Position numbers and translations under genes: made by a program
The notes under the pieces: model-generated
What the model was told of the DNA's origin: nothing
Seen by the model: the letters and a program-made list of their open reading frames with translations, nothing else
The model's database searches: none
Source: Pseudomonadota bacterium
GTDB taxonomy: Bacteria; Pseudomonadota; Gammaproteobacteria; Steroidobacterales; Steroidobacteraceae
Assembly (NCBI GenBank): GCA_021826035.1
Contig: JAKBBE010000036.1
Span: 1 to 24,859, forward strand
Direction of reading: 5' to 3'
DNA: 24,859 nucleotides
Part shown: in pieces, positions 8,779-15,782 of the stretch
Layout: every line of letters starts with the position of its first letter
Position numbering within the stretch: position 1 is the first letter of the stretch

Positions 8779-9097
8779 AATGCACGGCATTTGGTGTGTT
8801 GGATCGAACGCGTACGGCCGATGAGTTCGGCTCGCGACCTGCGTGCACGGCCGCGGGAGGGCGGCGGCGAGTACGTCGCCCGGGCGCACGGTTAAGGAGT
8901 ATTGCGTTCGGGCGAGGCGCCGCGGGATCAGCCGATCACCTCGCGGGGAATGTGCTTGCGCGTACTCCGAGGTGAAGCGCGCGATGTGGCCTACGGGCAG
9001 AGCCTCGGTGCATCCTGCGGCACGCATCGAGCGCTACGGAAACTCGAATACTCCTCGGTGCGCGACGTGGGCACGTAGGGAACCCATCGACCTTCGG
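8779..9097. other. Intergenic region between convergent genes
   Basis: No convincing coding frame, repeat or RNA gene is seen between the S9-like gene and the acyltransferase gene. Confidence 0.4.
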
Positions 9098-10105
9098 TCA
9101 CAGTGCGCGAGGCGGTGCTTGCGGATCGGTGGTGGCGTCCGTCGCGGCGGCTTTCGTGCACTTCTTGTAGTAATCCGGATAGTCCGGCGTCATGCCCTTG
9201 AACCGGCGATGGATCCACAAATATTGATCGGGGACCGCCTGCACCTGGGCTTCGATCAAGCGATGAAACTGCGCAGCATCCGCGGCCGGTGAATCGCTCG
9301 GAAAATTCTCGAGCGCCGGCAGGATCACGAGCCGGTAGCCGCTGCAGCCGGGCAGGCGTTCGACGAAATACGGCAGCACGGCCGCGCCGGTCATGCGTGC
9401 GATGCGCGAAGTGGCGGTATTGGTCGCGGCGGGAACGCCGAACAGAGGAACCATCTCCGCGCCCTTCTTGCGGTAACACTGATCGGGGGCGAACCACACG
9501 CATTCATTGTTCTTCAGCGCCATGACCATCGCGCGGATGTCGTCGCTGCGAATGGCACGTCCACCGTTGCGGGTGCGCAGCCGGCTCTGCAGATGCGCCA
9601 GGACTTCGTTCTTGGTCGGCCGATACAGAATATTGATCGGGAACATTTCCGAGAGGATCCGTCCGCCGATCTCGAGCGGCGTGAAATGTGCCGTCAGCAA
9701 AATTGCCCCGCGTCCTCGCGCGAGGGCGCTCTGGACGTGCTCACATCCCTCGACGCGTGCCAGTTTGCGGATACGCGTCCCGTCTCCCCACCAAGCCAGT
9801 GCGATTTCCATTGCCGAGATGCCGAGGCTCTGGAAGTGGCGCTGCAGCACCTGCTCCCGTTCCTGCGGTGGCAAATCCGCCAGGCAGATATTGATGTTGG
9901 TTTGCGCGATGCTGACGTAGCGCACCGGCATCCTGCGCAGCAGCGCGCCGAGTGCGCGTCCCCAGGCGAGCTGCGCTCGAAACGGCAGCATCACCAGAAG
10001 CCGCAGCATGCCGAGGATGAGCCACAGCGCCCAGTAGCGCGGTGCCAGCAGTCGAGTCCAGTGAGAACGAGAGGGGAGTGCGTCTACATCATCGGCATCG
10101 CGCAT
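9098..10105 (-). CDS. LpxL/HtrB-type lipid A lauroyl/myristoyl acyltransferase family protein
   Basis: The 335-residue protein starts at ATG 10105; the longer frame begins with a weaker TTG. A membrane anchor lies near residues 23-42. The catalytic HX4E motif is HFTPLE (His140, Glu145), followed by the conserved ILYRPTKN region, FAPDQ(C)YRKKG and the late motif QYLWIHRRFKG. Enzymes of this family transfer an acyl chain from acyl-ACP to the lipid A precursor at the inner membrane. Some relatives act on other lipids, for example in aryl polyene or ornithine lipid pathways. The C-terminal 20 residues are Ala/Thr/Pro-rich and unconserved-looking. It is a single gene, convergent with the S9-like gene. 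Confidence 0.88.
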   Translation of the reverse strand: MRDADDVDALPSRSHWTRLLAPRYWALWLILGMLRLLVMLPFRAQLAWGRALGALLRRMPVRYVSIAQTNINICLADLPPQEREQVLQRHFQSLGISAMEIALAWWGDGTRIRKLARVEGCEHVQSALARGRGAILLTAHFTPLEIGGRILSEMFPINILYRPTKNEVLAHLQSRLRTRNGGRAIRSDDIRAMVMALKNNECVWFAPDQCYRKKGAEMVPLFGVPAATNTATSRIARMTGAAVLPYFVERLPGCSGYRLVILPALENFPSDSPAADAAQFHRLIEAQVQAVPDQYLWIHRRFKGMTPDYPDYYKKCTKAAATDATTDPQAPPRAL

Positions 10106-10655
10106 TCGCAACTGGCCTGGTCGGCCGGAACGTTTGAGGCGCGCCGGCTATGGTGGCTCTCTCGGCCTCGGGTCGGGCGTGAGGGCCGCGCAACGCTCTA
10201 CGCCGCCCGCAGCATCTGTGCGGAGTGCGCGATCGATTCTGTCGCCCGGATGAAGAAGTTCCCCCACTGCACGTCCGCACCGCTACGGTGTTGCCGACGG
10301 TCACACGTCCCCAAAACGCTGACTGTCATTCCCGTCCCAAGCGGTTGCGCCGCCGTCTGATCTAAATCCTTGGTCGCGGAGAACTTTACAGCACAAAGTA
10401 GGGTCTGACTAGAGAATTCTTCATGGATGTGAACCGGTGCCGAACGGGCGTCGCACGGGCTTTCCAGCTCGCCAGAGGCGCTGACCCCGCGTTCAATTCC
10501 ATTCATGACCGCCGCATCGAGAACCTCCGGGAGCGATCCGGCAGCGGTGGGGCGCCGCTCGAGCGAGGCTGCGGCCCCCCCGTCACGAAACAGTGCTTTC
10601 TCCGGGACGCGCCTTGAGAGTAGTCTTGCGGCTTTCATTACAACAGGGGGCGTCG
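10106..10655. other. 550-bp divergent region between the acyltransferase and Rieske genes
   Basis: There is no confident gene. A minus-strand frame at 10198-10638 (146 codons, ATG start) is open and mildly protein-like but has mixed third-position GC and no recognised motif, so it is not called. The region probably carries promoters for both flanking genes, but no clear hexamer pair was found. Confidence 0.35.
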
Positions 10656-11750
10656 ATGCTCGAGGATCAATCGACCTTGACGGGTGAGTGCTCGGCGAGC
10701 ACGCACAGTGGCGTGGATCTGAGGCGCACGGCTGCGAATCCCGATTATTGGTATCCGCTGGCGTGGTCCGATGAGCTCAAGGCGGGGCAGATTCTCGGGC
10801 GCCGGTTCGCCGGTGAGCCGATCGCGCTGTATCGCGGCGAGAGCGGGCGGGTCTTTGCGCTGGAAGACCGGTGTGCGCACCGCCAGGTGCCGCTGCACCT
10901 CGGTGTGGTCACCGGGGACGTCCTGAAGTGCCACTATCATGGCTGGGCGTACGATTGTTCGGGGAAATGCACGGATGTGCCGTATCTGGGCAAGGAGCGC
11001 CGTCCGAACGGGGTGCGCAGCTACCCGGTCCGCGAGATCGACGGCCTCATCTTCATCTTCCCCGGCAAGGCCGAACTGGCCGAAGAGCGCCTGCCGAAGT
11101 CCCTCGGTGCGTCTCAACGGCGCGACTACAAGACCCGGCGTCTGAACCGCGAAGTCGCCTGCCACTATACGTTCATGCACGAGAACCTCTTCGACATGAA
11201 CCACCAGTTCATGCACCGCAAGCAGATGGGCTCGATCCGTGCCAGCTGTCTCGGGCGCAAACATGGGGAGCGCTGGGCGGAGGTCGAGTACAGCTTCAGC
11301 CGAAGCGAGGGTAAATCTACGGTCGGCGAGCGCGTGATCGTCGACATGATGCGCAGCCGTGGCGAGGAGCGGCAGGATTTCCGCGATCACATGCGCATCC
11401 GCACCGATTATCCGTCGCAGAGCCTGAGAGTCTGGGTGGGTCGCAACATTCAGGAGACCCAGGATCCGGTGCTCGAAGTGTGGTTGTGCTACACGCCGCT
11501 CGATGCCGAGCACCGCACCAACCGCACGTTCGGCTATCTGTCGGTGAAGAAGCCCCCGATCCCGGGGCTCATCCACGTGGTCTGGCCATTCGTGGTGCGC
11601 TTCACCGAGAACATCTTCCGCGAGGACCAGGAAATCGTCGAGCACGAGCAGCGTGCGCACGATGCCCAGGGCTCGGACTGGAACAACGAGGTTTTCCCGC
11701 CGATCCGCGATCTGCGCGATGTCCTGGCGCGTTGCGGCGTGCCGCTCTGA
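10656..11750 (+). CDS. Rieske-type non-haem iron oxygenase (alpha-subunit-like)
   Basis: The 364-residue protein starts at ATG 10656, with AGGGGG 5 bp upstream. An N-terminal Rieske [2Fe-2S] domain shows CAH (Cys73, His75) and CHYHGW (Cys92, His95). The C-terminal mononuclear iron site reads ENLFDMNHQFMH (Asp180, His183, His187), with a later acidic ligand likely in FREDQEIVEHEQ. This is the layout of single-component terminal oxygenases such as vanillate O-demethylase, pheophorbide a oxygenase and related hydroxylases. The reductase and ferredoxin partners are not adjacent. The substrate is unknown; the window gives no catabolic neighbours. A strong hairpin closes the transcription unit. Confidence 0.88.
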   Translation: MLEDQSTLTGECSASTHSGVDLRRTAANPDYWYPLAWSDELKAGQILGRRFAGEPIALYRGESGRVFALEDRCAHRQVPLHLGVVTGDVLKCHYHGWAYDCSGKCTDVPYLGKERRPNGVRSYPVREIDGLIFIFPGKAELAEERLPKSLGASQRRDYKTRRLNREVACHYTFMHENLFDMNHQFMHRKQMGSIRASCLGRKHGERWAEVEYSFSRSEGKSTVGERVIVDMMRSRGEERQDFRDHMRIRTDYPSQSLRVWVGRNIQETQDPVLEVWLCYTPLDAEHRTNRTFGYLSVKKPPIPGLIHVVWPFVVRFTENIFREDQEIVEHEQRAHDAQGSDWNNEVFPPIRDLRDVLARCGVPL

Positions 11751-11836
11751 GGCAGTTGCCGGGAGTGCCTCGGGGCGCGCGTGCGGGGCGGCAGACAAGA
11801 CCGCTGCGTCGTGAGCGGCGGAGGTCGATCCGGAAC

Positions 11837-11871
11837 CGATGCTCCTGACGTCGCAGACGTCAGGAGCATCG
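11837..11871. terminator. Perfect 16-bp stem hairpin between convergent genes
   Basis: The arms CGATGCTCCTGACGTC (11837-11852) and GACGTCAGGAGCATCG (11856-11871) are perfectly complementary, with the loop GCA. It lies between the convergent Rieske (ends 11750) and PEP-CTERM (ends 11917) genes, so a bidirectional terminator is the likely role. There is no T-run on either side. Confidence 0.6.
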
Positions 11872-11916
11872 TAAAGGATCCCAGGGAGGCGCGAGCGGCG
11901 TGGTGCCGTGCTGCGC

Positions 11917-12672
11917 TCAGCCGCGCCGTTCCAGGGCCTCGCGGCGACGGCGCGAGACGGTGAATCCGAGACCGAGCAGACCGGCGGCCAGCACCGCGAG
12001 TGCGCCGGGTTCCGGCATGCCGACGGTCGTGACGCCGTTGGTCTGAATGCTGAACGACAAACCGGCCTGCACCTGATTCATGTCATCGTAGAAGAGCAGG
12101 ATGCGGTGCGATCCGGCACTGAGCGTCTGCGCGGTGCATGTCCCGAGGGTGTAGGGGTGAACACCGCCGAGATCGCAAAGGTTCATCCCGTCCAGGGATA
12201 CGAACGCCGAGTCGTCCGCGCCGATGCCGAAGGTGACGTTCTCGGTGGTGGGAACATTCAGATACCCCGAGAAGATTGCCGTCAGTCCACCATTCGTAGC
12301 GTTCGTGCCCGTGCCATTCGGCGGGAAAAAATTGGAACTCTGATCGAAGGGCAGGGTGATCGTCCCGGTGCCGGTCTGCTGGACGTAGGGATTCAGTCCC
12401 GGGCTCCACCAGGTCAGCTGGCCGTTGATCAGATCCTGACTACTCGGCATCGTGCCGGAGTCGCTCGGGTTGAGCAGGGGGAGTCCGTTCGGACCGAGGG
12501 TGGGCAGGACCTCGTTGGAGGAGTTCCCCCGACACAGGGTGTCGTAGCTCGGATCATGGCTCGCGACCTCGAAATACGTGGCCGAAAGCGTGCTCGCGTG
12601 GGCCAGTCTACCGGCGAGGAGCGTCAGCGCGCTGGCGACCAGCCAGCCATGGGCGTGTTCCAGTACCGACAT
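11917..12672 (-). CDS. PEP-CTERM sorting-domain protein (exported)
   Basis: The 251-residue protein starts at ATG 12672, with GGGAG 8 bp upstream. An N-terminal signal peptide (about residues 8-26, WLVASALTLLAGRLAHA) leads to a secreted domain. That domain contains FSGYLNVPTTENVTFGIGAD and DDSAFVSLDG, which resembles a PA14/fibro-slime-like beta-sandwich often found in surface proteins. The C-terminus is a textbook PEP-CTERM signal: MPEPGALAVL, a hydrophobic helix and a basic SRRRREALERR tail. Such proteins are cleaved and sorted by exosortase (EpsH/XrtA), usually in exopolysaccharide-producing proteobacteria. No exosortase lies in this window. Confidence 0.88.
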   Translation of the reverse strand: MSVLEHAHGWLVASALTLLAGRLAHASTLSATYFEVASHDPSYDTLCRGNSSNEVLPTLGPNGLPLLNPSDSGTMPSSQDLINGQLTWWSPGLNPYVQQTGTGTITLPFDQSSNFFPPNGTGTNATNGGLTAIFSGYLNVPTTENVTFGIGADDSAFVSLDGMNLCDLGGVHPYTLGTCTAQTLSAGSHRILLFYDDMNQVQAGLSFSIQTNGVTTVGMPEPGALAVLAAGLLGLGFTVSRRRREALERRG

Positions 12673-13039
12673 GAGCGTGACTCCCAGGTCTGATCAGGTC
12701 GTCCTGGCAGGCTCTGGCGGTGCCGGCGTCGGAGCCGCAGCACCCACTCCGTGTACCGCTCGCCCGATTGCACTCGGACGACGGCACGCAGCCAAAGTGG
12801 CAGAAACAAGGATGCCAGGGGTGAAGTTTCGCCGTAAAAACAGGGTGTTGCGAAATTTCAGATCCGAGCGATGCGAGTGGTTTGTAAGAATTTTCGACGA
12901 TATTTATCCGCGCAACCTACCGGTGCTCCGTATTCGTGACGCACACCGGCGCTGTCACCGATCGATGCGCAGTGTCATACGGTTGTCAGGAAAGGCTGCG
13001 ACACTGATCGCCGCTGACACCCTGACCAAGAGTCCTCCT
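12673..13039. other. Divergent intergenic region, PEP-CTERM gene / propeller gene
   Basis: It contains no gene. An AT-richer patch at 12825-12910 may hold the promoters. A canonical -24/-12 sigma54 site, often found upstream of PEP-CTERM genes, was looked for and not found. Confidence 0.35.
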
Positions 13040-14149
13040 GTGACCGATACCGTTTCCTCAATCCCGGCGTCGCGGCGCGTTTGTGCTCTGGGGCTGCTGA
13101 CGGCGGCGATCGCCGTTCTGGCCGGTGGCGCAGCGGCGTCCGCGGCACCGCTGCGGCCTGCATTGCGGCGGGTGGGCGAGATTGCGGTGCCGGGCCGGGC
13201 GCTGCGGAAATTCGACATCGGCTTTGTCAATGCGGCCGGGATCTATGCGTTCTCGGACAAGTCGAATCAGGGCCTCGACCTGATCGATGCAGCGACGGGC
13301 CGATTTCTCGGCCGTGCCGGCGGTTTCGGCCACGACGGTCCGAAGGGCGTGGTCGCGGTCGGAACGGGGACGTTCTGGGCGAGCGACGGCGACAGCGGAA
13401 CGGTCAAAGTGGTGGACGTGCGAACCCGCAGGATCATCGCGAGCATCCTCACCGAGCGCGGCAAGACCACCGATGAGCTCACCTATGATCCGCGCGATCA
13501 CCTGGTCGCCGTGGTCGCCAAGCACGACGGTCCGCCCATTCTCAATCTGATCTCCACGCGCAGCCGCAAGGTGGTCGGGCGCGTGACGCTCACGGCCGCC
13601 ACGGACGGGGCCGAGCAGCCGGCCTACGTGCCGGCGACCGGTCTGCTCTATCTGTCACTACCGGTGCTCCATCACGTCAAGGCCGAGGGCGCCATCGCGG
13701 TCATCAACCCACGGACGCGCCGGCTGGTGAAGCTGATCCAGGTGCGCCAGTGCATGCCCGCGGGGCTCGCGCTCGGGCCGCACAGCGATCTGCTCGTGGG
13801 GTGCAGTGACGATGCCGTCACGGCCGGGTTCCCGGCGCATTCACTGATCCTCGATGCACGCACGGACAGGATCGTCGCGCGCATCGCGCAGGTCGGCGGC
13901 TCGGACGAGGTGTATGCCGATCCGCGCGCGCACCGGTACTACCTGGCCGCGGTGAAAAATCCCGGCGGCCCGGTGCTCGGCATCGTCGATGCCCGTACGC
14001 GCCGCTGGATCGCGAATCTGCCGAGCGGACCGGATGCGCATTCCGTGGCGGCCGATCCGCGCAGCGGAAAAGTGTTCGTGCCGATGGCCGCGAGCCGGGA
14101 CGGCGGCCCCTGCCGCGAGGGCTGCGTTGCGGTGTTCGCGCCGCGCTGA
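13040..14149 (+). CDS. Secreted YncE/SMP-30-like beta-propeller protein
   Basis: The gene encodes about 369 residues from GTG 13040; ATG 12965 is an in-frame alternative. A twin-arginine-poor signal peptide (SRRVCALGLLTAAIAVLAGG, cleaved near AAASAAP) is followed by repeating blade units. Examples are GLDLIDAATGRFLGRAGGF, GTVKVVDVRTRRIIASI, AIAVINPRTRRLVKLIQV, SLILDARTDRIVARIAQV and LGIVDARTRRWIANLPSG. The (hydrophobic)-DxxTxR pattern is the YncE / YVTN repeat seen in periplasmic or surface propellers. Such proteins often bind ligands or accompany redox enzymes. Blades run to the C-terminus, and Cys residues near the end (GGPCREGC) could form a disulfide. No operon partner is evident. Confidence 0.75.
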   Translation: MTDTVSSIPASRRVCALGLLTAAIAVLAGGAAASAAPLRPALRRVGEIAVPGRALRKFDIGFVNAAGIYAFSDKSNQGLDLIDAATGRFLGRAGGFGHDGPKGVVAVGTGTFWASDGDSGTVKVVDVRTRRIIASILTERGKTTDELTYDPRDHLVAVVAKHDGPPILNLISTRSRKVVGRVTLTAATDGAEQPAYVPATGLLYLSLPVLHHVKAEGAIAVINPRTRRLVKLIQVRQCMPAGLALGPHSDLLVGCSDDAVTAGFPAHSLILDARTDRIVARIAQVGGSDEVYADPRAHRYYLAAVKNPGGPVLGIVDARTRRWIANLPSGPDAHSVAADPRSGKVFVPMAASRDGGPCREGCVAVFAPR

Positions 14150-14177
14150 GTGAGCTGAGCGCCTACCGACCCCCCTC

Positions 14178-14239
14178 AGGTTGGGATGCGCGTTCCCGCA
14201 AAGGGTTCCGATGCGGGACGCGCATCCCAGCCTGTCTTT
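14178..14239 (+). terminator. Long-stem intrinsic terminator after the propeller gene
   Basis: The left arm 14178-14200 (AGGTTGGGATGCGCG... ...CCCGCA) pairs with the right arm 14212-14233 (TGCGGGACGCGC... ...CCAGCCT). There is one bulged base and one G/T pair across an 11-base loop, followed by GTCTTTT (14234-14240). This fits a rho-independent terminator for the plus-strand propeller gene. It also insulates the minus-strand peptide operon. Confidence 0.8.
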
Positions 14240-14249
14240 TGGCCGGGTG

Positions 14250-14274
14250 GGCCGGCGCGGGTGCACCGCCGGCC
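14250..14274 (-). terminator. GC hairpin just after the short peptide gene
   Basis: GGCCGGCG (14250-14257) and CGCCGGCC (14267-14274) form an 8-bp stem with a 9-base loop, 11 bp downstream of the peptide stop codon on the minus strand. There is no T-run on the minus strand. With the larger hairpin at 14178-14233 it could end or stabilise the operon transcript. Confidence 0.4.
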
Positions 14275-14284
14275 GTGAGGCCGC

Positions 14285-14431
14285 TCAGAGCACGAGCACG
14301 ATCACGACCTTCGTCTCGGGCGAGAGCGTCGTTTCATTGGCGCGCAGCAACCGGTGCGACGGGCCGTCTCGGTACAGGATGCGCCCGCAGCTGCCGATCT
14401 CGAGGCCTGACACCGGGGTTCTCATAGTCAT
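14285..14431 (-). CDS. Putative borosin-type RiPP precursor peptide (48 aa)
   Basis: The start is ATG 14431 with AGAGGAG seven bases upstream, one of the best ribosome binding sites in the window. The frame is open further upstream, but nothing supports an earlier start. Nearly all codons end in G or C, as expected of coding DNA here. The 48-residue product begins MTMRTPVSGLEIGSCGRIL, has a polar middle (RDGPSHRLLRANETTLSPE) and ends in KVVIVLVL. The last seven residues are only Val, Ile and Leu. Borosin precursors carry such hydrophobic, beta-branched core sequences at or near the C-terminus, and these receive backbone N-methyl groups. The gene lies 98 bp downstream of, and on the same strand as, the N-methyltransferase-like gene. 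The leader does not resemble the helical binding domain I recall for SonA, so the assignment rests on context, size and core composition. Confidence 0.65.
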   Translation of the reverse strand: MTMRTPVSGLEIGSCGRILYRDGPSHRLLRANETTLSPETKVVIVLVL

Positions 14432-14529
14432 CGCGAATCTCCTCTGACGGTGGGAATGTGGGCGTGCCTGCCCCGATCGTTCGTCCTGAAACCTGAATGC
14501 GTGAGGCGCCGTGCGCTCGCGGCAGCGCT

Positions 14530-15435
14530 TCAACCTGCGGCGTACTCACCGCGCGCCGCGTCGGCCGTAGTGACCCAGCCGGGCTTCTCCGGGTGGGTGA
14601 TCCCGTAGGCCTGCCCTGGAACGCGGGCGCCGCCCTTGCGATGCGTCAGCGACAGGTCGGTCAGACGCACTCCGAGCAACTCGGCGCGGCTCGCGTCCGG
14701 ATCGGCAGGCAGCCCCGGCGGGACGTACAGCGTGCTCAGCGCATTGATGTCCTGGCGCGCCAGATCCCGCAGCGCGAAGACGTGCAGGACCGGCGCGATG
14801 TTCTCGTACGCGGAGGCCTGGTAGAGCACCGCCTGGTGATCGCTCGGGTAGCTGCGCAGCAGGATGTCGGTGAGCGCACCGAGGTTGCTGCGCGAGGGGT
14901 GCGCCTCGGGCGTGAGCAGGCCGACCACCCCGATCTGCCACAGTACGAGCGGGATGCGCGCATCGATCGCCGGTTTCAACAGCACGAAGCCGGTGGCCTC
15001 GTAGGTCTGCAGACCGGGCAGCGCCGGATCGATGCCCAAATCGGCCACCATCATGTCCTCGGCCGAGATCCCCGGCAGCATCTTCGCCTCGTGACCTTCG
15101 CGGCGCGCCTGCACGATCGCCTCATGCGAGGGGTACACGAACACGCCGGGGTGGCCGTAGAACGCGGCGCACACCGACTGCCCCTGGCGCACCGGGGCGA
15201 GCAACGTCTCGACCATGTCCTGATAGGCCCACAGCCGCGGTTTGCCGGTGCCGTGCTCGTAGTGGCGTTTGAGACATTCGGCCGACGCATTGAGCTGTTT
15301 GACGTAGCCCTCGGTATGCGGGTCGGTGAGCAGATAGAACACTTTGTCGGCCGTGAACAGGCAGTGCTCCGCTTCGCGCGTGAGCTGACTGATTGCGGTC
15401 ATTCCGGTGCCGACCACGGTCAATTTTCCATTCAT
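14530..15435 (-). CDS. Borosin-type peptide backbone N-methyltransferase (SonM-like, tetrapyrrole methylase fold)
   Basis: The 301-residue protein starts at ATG 15435, with AGAGG five bases upstream. It has a tetrapyrrole methylase fold: the first SAM loop is VVGTGMTAISQLT (residues 7-19), the second motif is AAFYGHPGVFVYPSHEA (90-106), then MLPGISAEDMMVADLGIDP (119-137) and VLWQIGV (164-170). It is not a cobalamin or sirohaem enzyme of usual type. The GHPGVF, PGISAE and ADLGIDP motifs and the segment with Tyr59, Arg67, Tyr71 and Tyr93 coincide with what I recall of the Shewanella borosin methyltransferase SonM, where the equivalent Tyr/Arg residues promote amide methylation. The C-terminus (about residues 245-301) has no hydrophobic core, so this is a split rather than a fused borosin enzyme. 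Expected role: SAM-dependent alpha-N-methylation of the neighbouring short peptide. Confidence 0.8.
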   Translation of the reverse strand: MNGKLTVVGTGMTAISQLTREAEHCLFTADKVFYLLTDPHTEGYVKQLNASAECLKRHYEHGTGKPRLWAYQDMVETLLAPVRQGQSVCAAFYGHPGVFVYPSHEAIVQARREGHEAKMLPGISAEDMMVADLGIDPALPGLQTYEATGFVLLKPAIDARIPLVLWQIGVVGLLTPEAHPSRSNLGALTDILLRSYPSDHQAVLYQASAYENIAPVLHVFALRDLARQDINALSTLYVPPGLPADPDASRAELLGVRLTDLSLTHRKGGARVPGQAYGITHPEKPGWVTTADAARGEYAAG

Positions 15436-15782
15436 GGCAGCCTCTTCTGTCGTTGTGTGGGACAAAAAGCGGGCGGGCGTTGCAGACCGGGCGGCGCAGG
15501 CGTGCGCGGCGGCCGAGCGAAAACGCTGTCTTGGCAGTGTTGCGAGTGACGGACCGCACCGCCGAGGTGCCCTGCGCGCCGGGCGCAGCGAGCGTCGGGG
15601 TCGCGTCCCGCGCCGGCGGTTCTGGTTTTTCCGGGGCCATAAAGATATGAGACACTTTGGCTCAGCCTTCGGGAATAGGCGCTACCACGAGTTCGTCCCT
15701 GCCATCGACGATTTCGTCCCAGCGCGCCCGCGGCGGTATCGGTGACGGCGGAGGTCCGGACGCGCTGCGTGAGGGAGGGCCG
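15436..15782. other. Divergent control region, methyltransferase / histidine kinase
   Basis: It contains no gene. The short frames present are low-complexity Arg/Ala shadows. A single AT-rich patch (CATAAAGATATGAGACACTT near 15640-15659) is the only promoter-like spot and could serve either direction. Binding of the adjacent LytTR regulator here is plausible but no clear pair of direct repeats was found. Confidence 0.35.

Noticed and set aside
10198..10638. A 146-codon minus-strand frame in the gap before the Rieske gene
   Set aside because: It is open and not opposite another gene, but it has mixed third-position GC, no ribosome binding site and no recognisable family. It is left uncalled rather than excluded.
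10638..11798. A 386-codon minus-strand frame opposite the Rieske oxygenase
   Set aside because: It is an antisense shadow. The plus strand shows intact Rieske and mononuclear iron motifs.
12673..12840. Possible sigma54 -24/-12 promoter (TGGCAG ... TGCC) near the PEP-CTERM gene
   Set aside because: The spacing between the GG and GC elements is three bases too long, and the motif points away from the PEP-CTERM gene.
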